Assembly (NCBI RefSeq): GCF_009208775.1 | Contig: NZ_WFLM01000006.1 | Location: 55,363-119,362, forward strand | Length of the DNA stretch: 64,000 nucleotides | From: Silvanigrella paludirubra | GTDB taxonomy: Bacteria > Bdellovibrionota_B > Oligoflexia > Silvanigrellales > Silvanigrellaceae | Direction of reading: 5' to 3' | Part shown: piece after piece, positions 17,526 to 26,800 of the stretch | Position numbering within the stretch: position 1 is the first letter of the stretch | Layout: each line of letters starts with the position of its first letter | Notes under the pieces: model-generated | Databases searched by the model: none | What the model saw: the letters and a program-made list of their open reading frames with translations, nothing else | Told to the model about the DNA's origin: nothing | Program-made: the position numbers and the translations under genes

Positions 17526-19853
17526 TTAGAAAATATTAAGTTTTGTAAATGGATCAGGCAATGACTCACCGAAATCCAGATTATAACCCTCACTATTTCC
17601 TAGTTGGACTCGATAATAAATGTCAAGGTATCCAATGACTTTTGATACATATTTTTTTGTTTCTTGAAATGGTATATTTTCATAAAATTCATCAATTGAT
17701 AAAGAATTATTTTGACCTATCCAACGATTTACAGCTTCTGGTCCACTATTATAAGCGGCTGTTGCAAGTAAGTAGTTCCCTTTATATATTTTAAGTAACA
17801 TTCTTAAATACCAAGCAGCATATGCAATCGACTGTGAAGGTTCTTTTAGTAAACTAATATTAAAATTTTCCTTACCAATATGCTTTGAAATATTTATTCC
17901 TGTATATGGCATAATTTGCATTAAACCTATAGCTCCTACAGAACTTTCGGCCAAAGGATAATAAAGAGATTCTGCACGCATAATAGATAATAACCAAAAA
18001 GGATCAATATCTGCTAATTTAGATGCATTTTGAACGTCATTCCAATAGGCTAATGGAAAATTTAATTTCCAATAATTCGTTTTTTCAGTCCAAATTTCAT
18101 CTGCGCCATATTCATCAAGAGTATTTGGAAAGTTATTTCTTGCTAAATCAGAAGCCATTTTATAATCTGTAGCCATATAAGAAAGATTAGCTAGCATTAT
18201 AATTTGATTCTTTTTTAATTTTTTTAAGTTTATTTTTTTAATATGAATCATAGCAACATCATTTAAATTATAAGACACAAGTTTTCTAATATATTCTAAA
18301 TTTTTATCTTTAAGTTTTCTTTTGATAAAAGGATTATTTTTTGATGTATAAAAATCTTTAAATTTTAAACCTTCGTTCATTAAATTTTTTTGATTTGAAG
18401 ATTTTAATTTCCACCTAGAAAATATTGGATAAGGATAATCTGAGTTTTTTTGAGAAATTTCAGTTAACTTTTTACTATATTTTTCTTTATCCCCATTTTT
18501 TTTATCAATTAATGCTAACCAATATTGAAATTTTGTATTTGTAGATTCTTTTTTATTTTGTGTTAAAAAATTCTTACCCACTTTTTCAGCTTCATTTAAT
18601 TGATTTGATAAATAATACTGCCAAAACAAAAACCAATCTTGATCTTCTTTCGCATTAAAAAGAGTCATTTGATTTGTAAAGTTAGCTGAATCAGAATGTT
18701 TACCTGCATAATGTAACGACATCGCATATTTTGTTCTTGCCGTATCCGCTAATTTTGAATTTGGCATTTCTGTGAATAGTTTGTAGTAGGATTGAGCTGC
18801 ATTATTTGGTTGATTCAAGGCATTATATACTCGACCTTGCATATCTAATATTTTGTCTTTAATAGTTAAATCATTATATGCTTTGGAATCAGATAAATAG
18901 TTTAATAAAAGCTCAGCTATATCATATTCTCTTGCCGACATTAATAGGTCAATAATTCCTAATATTTTTTCTTTTTCTTGTTGATTTAAAGTATCTGAAG
19001 ATTTATTTGGTATAGGATTAAATGGATTGATACCAACCAACGCTAATATATAATTACGCGAGTCTGCTTGTTTACCAATTCTTTTGTAAACTTCTCTAGA
19101 TAAATATTGAAGGTTTTCTTCTCTAAAATATAAACTACCTAAACTTCCGCCTGAACATTCTATTTTTGAAAGTATGTTCATTGCTTCTCTTCCCGATTTT
19201 TCTAATGGATAAAATAACAAAGGTTTCTTTAAAAAAGATAATGTTAAATTTGGTTGATTAAAAAACATAGCTGCTTGCGCTAGTTTTACCAATACATCAT
19301 TCAGTTTTTCCCAATTTGTATTTTGATCAATTATAGAAGAGTGGACTCTATAATATTCAATAGCTTCCGCTTTTAATCCCGAATCTAATAAAGCATCTAA
19401 ATATAAAGGAGCGATTAATGGAAACGTAATTGTATTTTTTTTACTTGATAAAGATTTTAATAACAAAATTGTTCCTGAATAATCTTTTAATTTATATAAA
19501 TATTCACCATAATAAATTCGAAATAAATTGGATTGCATTTCATTCATTTTGGCTTTTTTAGGCTTCAAATATTTAATTGCTATATCTATATATGATTTTT
19601 CATCGGCATCAACGGCAACATTTAAAAGACCAAGATAGGAATAGATTTGATCCTCTACCGTTTTTTCTTTCATTGCCTGTTTTTTAATTTCTTCAAGTGA
19701 TTTAAGTTCTTGTTGGTTTTTTTGTTTTAAAAAATCTTGATAAAAAGTGATATACTTTTTACCCATGATTTCTGAATTGGTGCTTTCTCCAGCGAAAGAT
19801 TTTTGTATAATACTAATGCTGCCTATATAGGCAAAAATATAAAGGAAGAGCAT
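17526..19853 (-). CDS. Soluble lytic murein transglycosylase (Slt70-like)
   Basis: A 775-residue periplasmic enzyme that cleaves peptidoglycan to 1,6-anhydromuropeptides. From M at 19853 the protein opens with a signal peptide (MLFLYIFAYIGSISII...FAGES). It continues with about 550 residues of helical superhelix and ends in an SLT domain: catalytic Glu in IMRAES (E628), GLMQIMPYTG, and AAYNSGPEAVNRW. The frame stays open to 20141, but the extra 96 residues lie inside the oppositely transcribed kinase gene and contain no signal. The start codon overlaps that of the kinase within CATG (19851-19854). The upstream ribosome site is weak. Confidence 0.87.
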   Translation of the reverse strand: MLFLYIFAYIGSISIIQKSFAGESTNSEIMGKKYITFYQDFLKQKNQQELKSLEEIKKQAMKEKTVEDQIYSYLGLLNVAVDADEKSYIDIAIKYLKPKKAKMNEMQSNLFRIYYGEYLYKLKDYSGTILLLKSLSSKKNTITFPLIAPLYLDALLDSGLKAEAIEYYRVHSSIIDQNTNWEKLNDVLVKLAQAAMFFNQPNLTLSFLKKPLLFYPLEKSGREAMNILSKIECSGGSLGSLYFREENLQYLSREVYKRIGKQADSRNYILALVGINPFNPIPNKSSDTLNQQEKEKILGIIDLLMSAREYDIAELLLNYLSDSKAYNDLTIKDKILDMQGRVYNALNQPNNAAQSYYKLFTEMPNSKLADTARTKYAMSLHYAGKHSDSANFTNQMTLFNAKEDQDWFLFWQYYLSNQLNEAEKVGKNFLTQNKKESTNTKFQYWLALIDKKNGDKEKYSKKLTEISQKNSDYPYPIFSRWKLKSSNQKNLMNEGLKFKDFYTSKNNPFIKRKLKDKNLEYIRKLVSYNLNDVAMIHIKKINLKKLKKNQIIMLANLSYMATDYKMASDLARNNFPNTLDEYGADEIWTEKTNYWKLNFPLAYWNDVQNASKLADIDPFWLLSIMRAESLYYPLAESSVGAIGLMQIMPYTGINISKHIGKENFNISLLKEPSQSIAYAAWYLRMLLKIYKGNYLLATAAYNSGPEAVNRWIGQNNSLSIDEFYENIPFQETKKYVSKVIGYLDIYYRVQLGNSEGYNLDFGESLPDPFTKLNIF

Positions 19854-20817
19854 GCTAAAAAAACTTAAATGGCTTCTGCATCCCATATCAATTCTTATCC
19901 TCGCCCAAATCTGTTGGGGACTATTAATGTTTGTCTGGATTAGATGGTACATCCTAAGAAGCCAAGAGATAAATAGCTTCATCGAAAAAATTCCCGTTCC
20001 TGCCACAAGTTCAGGGCAGTGGGTTATCCTTTCGCAAGGATGTATCTTAATGGGTTTCATACTAATAGCGTTGTACATGATTTTTGTTAGCCAAAGACGT
20101 TTATCTCGAATTACAAAAATGCAAGACACCATTCTTAGCAATGTTACCCACGAACTTAAAACTCCTCTTGCTAGTATACGCCTTTATGCGGAAACGATGC
20201 TACTTCGAAACGTACCCGAAGAAGAAAGAAAAAAATTTTTAACACGAACTCTAAAAGAAACAGAGCGGTTGCAAAAGTTAATTGATACCGTTCTTATTTC
20301 TGCAAGGCTCGAATCAGATAAATCTTCCTTAGCACATAGTCGTATTAATTTAAATGAATTGCTTACAGGATGTTTTAATCAAGTGAGAGATCGTTTTGGC
20401 GATTTACGAACTTTTGAATTTCAAAATCTTTCTTTAAAAGAAGAGAATGCACATTTTATTTGGGGTAATCCTTACCATTTGTCAATGCTATTTGATAATT
20501 TACTTGATAATGCTGTTAAATACACAAATAAAGGTGGGCTAATTCAAGCTGGGGTGTTATTAAAAAAAGATTCCTTACAAGTTTTTATAAAAGATAATGG
20601 TTTTGGAATTGAAAAAAACAATTTAAAAAAAATATTTAAAAAGTTTTATCGAATTGAAAGAAATTCAAAAATGAAGGTACAAGGTTCAGGACTTGGTTTA
20701 TCTGTATGTCAATCTATTGTTAAAGAACATCATGGAAAAATTTTCGCTTTAAGCGATGGACTACATAAAGGAACAACATTTTATGTCGAACTCCAAAGAC
20801 TTTCTCCTCATTGTTGA
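19852..20817 (+). CDS. Sensor histidine kinase
   Basis: A 321-residue membrane kinase of the EnvZ/PhoR-like HisKA type. Two N-terminal helices (about 11-33 and 58-79) enclose a short periplasmic loop of about 25 residues. The phospho-accepting His is in NVTHELKTP (H100). The ATPase has N box (DNLLDNAVKYTN), G1 (DNGFGIE), F box (FKKFYRI) and G2 (GSGLGLSVC). The small loop suggests it senses membrane or envelope state, or a partner protein. AAGGAAGAG precedes the ATG. The response-regulator gene overlaps its 3' end by 35 bp, so the two form a two-component system. Its start codon overlaps the divergent transglycosylase start, hinting at shared control of cell-wall remodelling. Confidence 0.9.
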   Translation: MLKKLKWLLHPISILILAQICWGLLMFVWIRWYILRSQEINSFIEKIPVPATSSGQWVILSQGCILMGFILIALYMIFVSQRRLSRITKMQDTILSNVTHELKTPLASIRLYAETMLLRNVPEEERKKFLTRTLKETERLQKLIDTVLISARLESDKSSLAHSRINLNELLTGCFNQVRDRFGDLRTFEFQNLSLKEENAHFIWGNPYHLSMLFDNLLDNAVKYTNKGGLIQAGVLLKKDSLQVFIKDNGFGIEKNNLKKIFKKFYRIERNSKMKVQGSGLGLSVCQSIVKEHHGKIFALSDGLHKGTTFYVELQRLSPHC

Positions 20818-21502
20818 GGATGAAGAATCAATTGGTGAAGGATTAAAGTTTAATTTTGAAGCAGAAGGTTTTGAAGTTATTATTATCTCAGATGGCTTAG
20901 AAGCAGTTGAGTTTATTAAAACTAATTTTGAAAAAATATCTACAATTGTTTTAGATATTATGCTACCTCAATTAGATGGATATGAAATTTTAAAAAAAAC
21001 TCGAATTCTTGCTGAAAGAATTCCTATTTTAGTTTTAAGTGCAAAAAGTTTAGAAAATGATCGTATAAAAGCTTTTGAATTAGGTGCAGATGATTATGTC
21101 ACAAAACCATTTAATCTATCTGAAATTATCCTAAGAGTTAAAAGATTAGTTCAACGTAAAAAATGGTATAAAACAGATGGAATTCAAACTCCTAAAACGT
21201 TTGGTCTCTCCATTTTTGATCCCGAGAGACTAACAATCACAAGAAATGATGGTGTCCTTCATCGCATCTCACCAACAGAAGGACTACTAGTTCAAGTGTT
21301 TTTAGAAAATGAAAATAAAATATTAACTAGAAATGATTTGCTTCAAAAAGTATGGCAATATGACGCAATAATTGAAACACGAACGGTTGATGTCTTTGTA
21401 GGAAAGCTTCGTAAATATATTGAAAAAAATGCTGCAAAACCAGAATTCATAATTTCCGTACGTGGCGTGGGTTACACCTATATTTCAGAAAATAAAAATT
21501 GA
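20783..21502 (+). CDS. OmpR-family response regulator
   Basis: A 239-residue two-domain regulator. The receiver has the acidic pair E12/D13, phospho-acceptor D58 (IVLDIMLPQLDG) and K108 (YVTKPF). The C-terminal winged-helix domain ends with the typical RGVGYTYISE. The ATG at 20783 has an AGGA site and gives a start right before the receiver. A nine-residue upstream extension is possible. It is co-transcribed with the kinase. Its targets are unknown, though the divergent transglycosylase is a natural candidate. Confidence 0.92.
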   Translation: MSNSKDFLLIVEDEESIGEGLKFNFEAEGFEVIIISDGLEAVEFIKTNFEKISTIVLDIMLPQLDGYEILKKTRILAERIPILVLSAKSLENDRIKAFELGADDYVTKPFNLSEIILRVKRLVQRKKWYKTDGIQTPKTFGLSIFDPERLTITRNDGVLHRISPTEGLLVQVFLENENKILTRNDLLQKVWQYDAIIETRTVDVFVGKLRKYIEKNAAKPEFIISVRGVGYTYISENKN

Positions 21503-21570
21503 AATTTTTATTCGATTTAAAAACACTCGCATCTTGCCGTGCCATAAAATACATGTCATAATTTTTTTAC

Positions 21571-21667
21571 AATGTTAATCGACATTGGGCGAAACTGAAT
21601 TTTGTTTTGCTTTACCTAAACTCTTTTGTTCTCTCGCCCTTTGTGGCTGCGTTGTGTGGTTATCCAC
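21571..21667 (+). promoter_or_regulatory. Structured leader upstream of the MTHFR fusion gene
   Basis: Between the regulator stop and the start at 21701 lie three inverted repeats: AATGT/ACATT (21571-21575, 21582-21586), GGGCGA/TCGCCC (21587-21592, 21634-21639) and GTGG/CCAC (21656-21659, 21664-21667). Together they could fold into a multi-stem 5' leader ending at the ribosome site. I do not recognise a known SAM, SAH or cobalamin riboswitch in it. Confidence 0.3.
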
Positions 21668-21700
21668 TGTGAGACAAAATTTAATGGAGTGGGTCAATAT

Positions 21701-23569
21701 ATGACTAAAGCCGCTGTTTCTATAACACCACTATTGTGTTGTCGTTCTTTCCGATCTTCTCTTGAAAAAGGAGAATACATTCTTTTAGGAGGATCAACTG
21801 GTACCTTACTCTATGAGAAAGGCATCTTTATCAACCGCTCCTTTGAAGAAGTAAATCTTTCTCAACCCGATTTAGTGTATCAAATTCATACTGATTTTAT
21901 TAATTCAGGCGCTCAAATTATCAGTACTAATACTTGGGGAGCAAATTCCTTAAAATTAAAATCTTTTGGTTTAGAAAATAAAATAAAAGAAATAAATACA
22001 TCAGGCGCTAAAATCGCTCGTAAAGCTGCAGGAACAAACTGTTGGGTTGCAGGAACAATGGGACCTCTTGGCGTTCGCATTGAACCATGGGGACCCACTT
22101 CTCTCGATGAAGCTAAAGACATCTTTAAAGAACAAGCAAGTGCTCTTATTAAAGGTGGAGTCGATCTTTTTATATTAGAAGGTTTTCCTGATTTATCTGA
22201 AATTCATCAGGCCATTTTAGCAATTAAAGAATTAGATAATTTTCCCATTATTGCCATGATGAGTATTAATGAAGAAGGTTACAGCTTATACGGAACAGAG
22301 CCTGAGTGGTTTATCAGAAAATTAGATGAATGGGGAGCCGATGTCGTTGGTGTCGATGGCGGAAATGGCCCTGCACCCATGATTGAGTTGTTAAAGAAAA
22401 TAAAAAAATCGACAACAAAACCTATTATTCTTTATCCCAATGCGGGTCAGCCGCGCATGGTTGATGGTCGACTCATTTACATGGCAAGCCCAGAATACAT
22501 GGGAGAATTTGCAAGACAGGCTCTTTTAAAAGGAGCACAATTATTAGGTGGCAGTAGCGGAACTTCGCCTGCTCATACTAAAATTATGTCTGGTGCCATT
22601 CGACAAGCTAAAGCGTTTGATATGACTGAACATAAGGTAACAGATATTTCTGATCACCCTATTCATGTTCATACCACAAACGTACCAAGAACGTTACAAA
22701 GCAATTGGTCCCAAAAAATAGCCGATGGTAAATTTGTTGTCAGTATGGAACTTCTCCCTCCTAAAGGGCTAGAAATTGAAAAAATACTGGAACGTTCTAA
22801 AATATGCAAAGATAATAATATTGATGCTATTAATATTCCTGATGGTCCAAGAGCATCCGCAAGAATGAGTTCTCTTGCAACAGCTTGTATAATTGAGCGT
22901 GAAATTGGGATTGAAACCGTGTTACATTATGCTTGCCGAGACCGAAATTTATTAGGCATTCAAAGCGATCTATTAGGCGCTTCTGGCTTAGGAATTAAAA
23001 ATATTCTTTGCATAACGGGAGATCCTCCCAAAATGGGACCTTATCCAAATGCAACAGCTGTATTTGATATCGACGCAATTGGTCTTGTAAATATGGTAAC
23101 AAGATTAAATTCGGGACTTGATCTTGGTGGATCTAGCATAGGTCGTCCTACTTGTATGAGCGTTGGCGTGGGTGCAAATCCTGTGGCATCCGATATTGAA
23201 AAAGAAAAATCTCGTTTTCGTTATAAAGTAGAAGCTGGTGCAGAGTGGGCAATCACTCAACCCGTTTTTGACTCCGAATCTTTATTTCGTTTTTTAGAAT
23301 TTTCATCACAATTTTCAATTCCTATTATAGCTGGTATTTGGCCTTTAAAAAGCATTCGTAATGCTGAATTTATGGCCAATGAAGTCCCCGGTGTTTATGT
23401 TCCAAATAAAGTTCTTGAGCGTATGCGCAAATGCAAGACCGCTGACGATCAAATGGAAGAAGGAATTTTAATTGCACGCGAATTAATTGAAGAAATTAAA
23501 TCTTCCGTTCAAGGATTACAAATTAGTGCTCCACTTGGAATGGTTGATTTTGCTTTAAAACTTCTTTAA
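21701..23569 (+). CDS. Homocysteine methyltransferase-like / methylenetetrahydrofolate reductase fusion (YitJ-like)
   Basis: A 622-residue fusion. Residues 15-310 form a homocysteine S-methyltransferase-like barrel and residues 335-622 a methylenetetrahydrofolate reductase domain. The reductase half is well conserved: CRDRNLLGIQSDLLGA and ITGDPPKMG. It would make 5-methyl-THF for MetH. The methyltransferase half lacks all three zinc-binding cysteines. The usual N-C is D219-G220, and the GGCCGT motif reads GGSSGT (S285-S286). Zn-dependent methyl transfer to homocysteine is therefore unlikely. The rest of that domain remains well preserved, so it may be structural or have another role. The ATG at 21701 has a GGAG site; an upstream extension to 21626 is not conserved. 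It lies in an apparent operon with ferredoxin and metH. Confidence 0.87.
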   Translation: MTKAAVSITPLLCCRSFRSSLEKGEYILLGGSTGTLLYEKGIFINRSFEEVNLSQPDLVYQIHTDFINSGAQIISTNTWGANSLKLKSFGLENKIKEINTSGAKIARKAAGTNCWVAGTMGPLGVRIEPWGPTSLDEAKDIFKEQASALIKGGVDLFILEGFPDLSEIHQAILAIKELDNFPIIAMMSINEEGYSLYGTEPEWFIRKLDEWGADVVGVDGGNGPAPMIELLKKIKKSTTKPIILYPNAGQPRMVDGRLIYMASPEYMGEFARQALLKGAQLLGGSSGTSPAHTKIMSGAIRQAKAFDMTEHKVTDISDHPIHVHTTNVPRTLQSNWSQKIADGKFVVSMELLPPKGLEIEKILERSKICKDNNIDAINIPDGPRASARMSSLATACIIEREIGIETVLHYACRDRNLLGIQSDLLGASGLGIKNILCITGDPPKMGPYPNATAVFDIDAIGLVNMVTRLNSGLDLGGSSIGRPTCMSVGVGANPVASDIEKEKSRFRYKVEAGAEWAITQPVFDSESLFRFLEFSSQFSIPIIAGIWPLKSIRNAEFMANEVPGVYVPNKVLERMRKCKTADDQMEEGILIARELIEEIKSSVQGLQISAPLGMVDFALKLL

Positions 23570-23602
23570 TTTTTTATCCTTAAATAAACACCGGAAATAC
23601 TT

Positions 23603-23893
23603 ATGTCAAAACCAATTATTCATTTTGTATTAGAAGATATGGACGTAGAAGCTCCTGTTGGCGCTTCCTTTCAAGAAATTGTTCAAGCAAGTGAAGCCGA
23701 CGTTACTTTTGGCTGCCGTAACGGAACATGTGGAACCTGTCGTATTCGAGTTGAAAAAGGAATGGAAAATATCTCAAGTTTGGAAAGAGAAGAAAAAGAT
23801 TTTTTAGAATCTATAGAATCACCATCAAACGAAAGATTAGGCTGTCAAATTCGAATAAATGGAAATTGTTCTATTAGTTATATAGGTCTTTAA
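23603..23893 (+). CDS. Plant-type 2Fe-2S ferredoxin
   Basis: A 96-residue small electron carrier with the cysteine pattern of [2Fe-2S] plant/adrenodoxin-type ferredoxins: C38, C43, C46 (GCRNGTCGTC) and C81 (LGCQIRI). It sits 33 bp after the MTHFR fusion and one base before metH. The tight spacing suggests it supplies electrons to one of them, either for reductive reactivation of MetH-bound cobalamin or for methylene-THF reduction. This role is inferred from position; flavodoxin is the known donor for E. coli MetH. Confidence 0.9.
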   Translation: MSKPIIHFVLEDMDVEAPVGASFQEIVQASEADVTFGCRNGTCGTCRIRVEKGMENISSLEREEKDFLESIESPSNERLGCQIRINGNCSISYIGL

Positions 23894-23894
23894 A

Positions 23895-26800
23895 ATGAAA
23901 AAAACGATATCAGAAGCAATAAAAGAAAGAGTTCTTATTCTTGACGGCGCAATGGGAACACAAATATTTAATCACAATCCTACCATTGAAGATTATGGTG
24001 GAATTGAATTTGATGGTTGCGTTGAACTATTAAATGAAAGAAGGAAAAATTGGATCCAAGAGATTCATCATAATTATTTTCAAGCTGGATGTGATGCTGT
24101 AGAAACAAATACGTTTGGTTGTAACGAAATTGTTTTATCTGAATTTGGAATTGCAAATAGAACTCTCGAATTAAATATACAAGCCGCAAAACTAGCAAAA
24201 GAAGTAGCAAATAGCTATCAAAGTTCTAAATATGTCATAGGAAGTGTTGGCCCAGGAACAAAATTAATTACTTTATTACAAATTGATTATAAAACTTTAT
24301 ATCAAAGTTATTATACTCAAATGAAGGGATTATTATTAGGTGGTGTTGATGTTATTTTAATTGAAACATGCCAAGATATTAATCAAGTTAAAATTGCAGT
24401 AAGAGCTGCAAAAAAAGCAATGAATGAAGTAAATAAACAAGTTCCAATTTGGACTCAAGTTACTATAGAAACATCTGGAACAATGCTAGTTGGTAGCGAT
24501 ATTCAATCTGCCTTAACAGCAATTGAGTGCTTAGGCGTCGATGTTTTAGGTATGAATTGTGCAACAGGCCCAGATGAAATGAGACAGCATATTGCTTATC
24601 TTGCAGAAGCTTCTCCGTTCGCATTAAGTGTTTTGCCAAACGCAGGATTACCGCAAAATGTTAGTGGCAAAACAGTTTATCCTCTTGGTCCCGTCGATTT
24701 TGCAACAAAAGTTATTACAATGGCGAAGGATTTTTCACTAAATGTGATCGGTGGTTGTTGCGGAACAACTCCTGAACATATTAAAGAATTAGTGAATCAA
24801 GCAAGTAGCTTAAATCCTGGTATAAGAAAAGGAAAATACGAAAGAAGTGTTAGTAGTTTATATACGAGCGTACCTTTAGACTTAGAACCAAAACCTCTTT
24901 ATGTTGGTGAAAGAACCAATGCAAATGGTTCTAAAAAATTTCGCGATTTATTAGCTATTAATGATTATGATGGCCTTGTTCAAATTGCAAAAGGTCAACT
25001 AAAAGAAGGGGCACACATTTTAGATGTTTGTGTTGCTTATGTTTCTCGTAACGAAACAGAAGATATGGAATTATTATTAAAAAAACTTGTTACCCAGGTT
25101 AATATTCCAATCATGATAGACTCCACTGAAATTCCGGTTATTGAGAGAGCTTTACAAATTGCTCCCGGTAAATGCGTTGTTAATTCAATTAATTTTGAAG
25201 ATGGCGAAGAAAAAGCACGAAAAATTCTAGATCTTTGTAAAGAATATGGAGCATCTATTGTTGCATTAACAATTGACGAAGAAGGAATGGCAAAAACTGT
25301 AGAACGTAAACTAAATATTGCAGAACGAATTTATAATTTAGTTGTTCATGAATATAAAATGAATCCTGGTGATCTTATATTTGATCCATTAACGTTTACT
25401 TTAGGCAGTGGTGATGAAGAGTTTAGAAAATCAGCTATTGCAACGATAGATGGAATTAAATTAATTAAAGAAAAATTTAAAGGTGTAAGAACAATTTTAG
25501 GATTATCAAATGTAAGTTTTGGTTTAAATCCTTATACTCGACAAATTTTAAACTCATTAATGCTTTATCATTCTGTTAAAAATGGTTTAGACTTAGCAAT
25601 ACTAAATGCATCAAAAATAATTCCAGTTGCTAAAATAAGCGAGGAAGATCGTAAATTATTTAATGACTTAATATTTGATAAAAGATCTGAAGATTATGAT
25701 CCGTTGAAAAAAATTCTTCAAAAATTTTCTGATGTAAAAAAAGATTTAAATCAAGAAACTACAAAAAGAAATTCTTTATCTGTAGAAGAACGGCTTAAAT
25801 TAGATATTATTGATGGTGAAAAACAATATATTTTTGAGGACTGTAAAGAAGCTCTAAACAAATACCCACCTCTTCATATTATAAATAATATATTATTAGA
25901 AGGTATGAAAGTTGTTGGAGAACGTTTTGGAGCAGGTGAAATGCAATTGCCATTTGTACTTGAAAGTGCAGAAGCAATGAAAACAGCCGTTCGAGAACTT
26001 GAACCTTATATGGAAAAAAAATCGGGATATAGCAAAGGAAAAATGATCATTGCAACCGTAAAAGGTGATGTTCACGATATCGGAAAAAATTTGGTCGATG
26101 TTATTTTATCAAACAATGGCTTTGAAATTTTAAATTTAGGAATTAAACAACCTATAGAATCCATATTAGAAAAATATAAAGGCTCAGGAGCTCATGTCAT
26201 TGGAATGAGCGGTTTACTAGTGAAGTCAACTGCCATTATGAAAGAAAATTTAGAATACATGGCTCTGCATAACCACTCCATACCAGTGATATTGGGAGGA
26301 GCTGCTCTTACTAGAGAGTTTGTCGAAAAAGAATGCCAATCTGTATACAAAGGTCCCGTTTTTTATGCTTTTGATGCTTTTGAAAGTTTAAAAATAATGG
26401 AAAAAATTTGTGACCTAAAACAAGAAGAATTAACTCCTGAAAAAATATCTGAAATCCGTAAATACGCAAAAGCTACAGAAAAAGGAGCAGAGTCAGATAA
26501 AAAAGAACCTGATAATCAAATAAAAGTTATTCGTAAAAGCGAAAAAACGATGCAGGCCGATGAAAATGGACAAAGTCCATGGGTTCGTAAAAATGAGAAA
26601 ATACCAATCCCACCTTTTTGGGGAACAAAAATAAAAGAAGAACCTTTAAAAAATATTTTTGAATATATAGATGAATTTGCATTAATAAGAAGCCGTTGGG
26701 GATTTTCTCAAGGTAACATGACAGAAGAACAATTTACTGAAATTTTAAAGAATAAAGCTCAACCTTTATTTGAACAAATGAAGAAAAAATTTATTGAAGA

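Noticed and set aside
19854..20141. Longer N-terminus for the lytic transglycosylase
   Set aside because: The 96 extra residues lie antisense to the kinase gene and precede a good signal peptide, so they are not expected to be translated.
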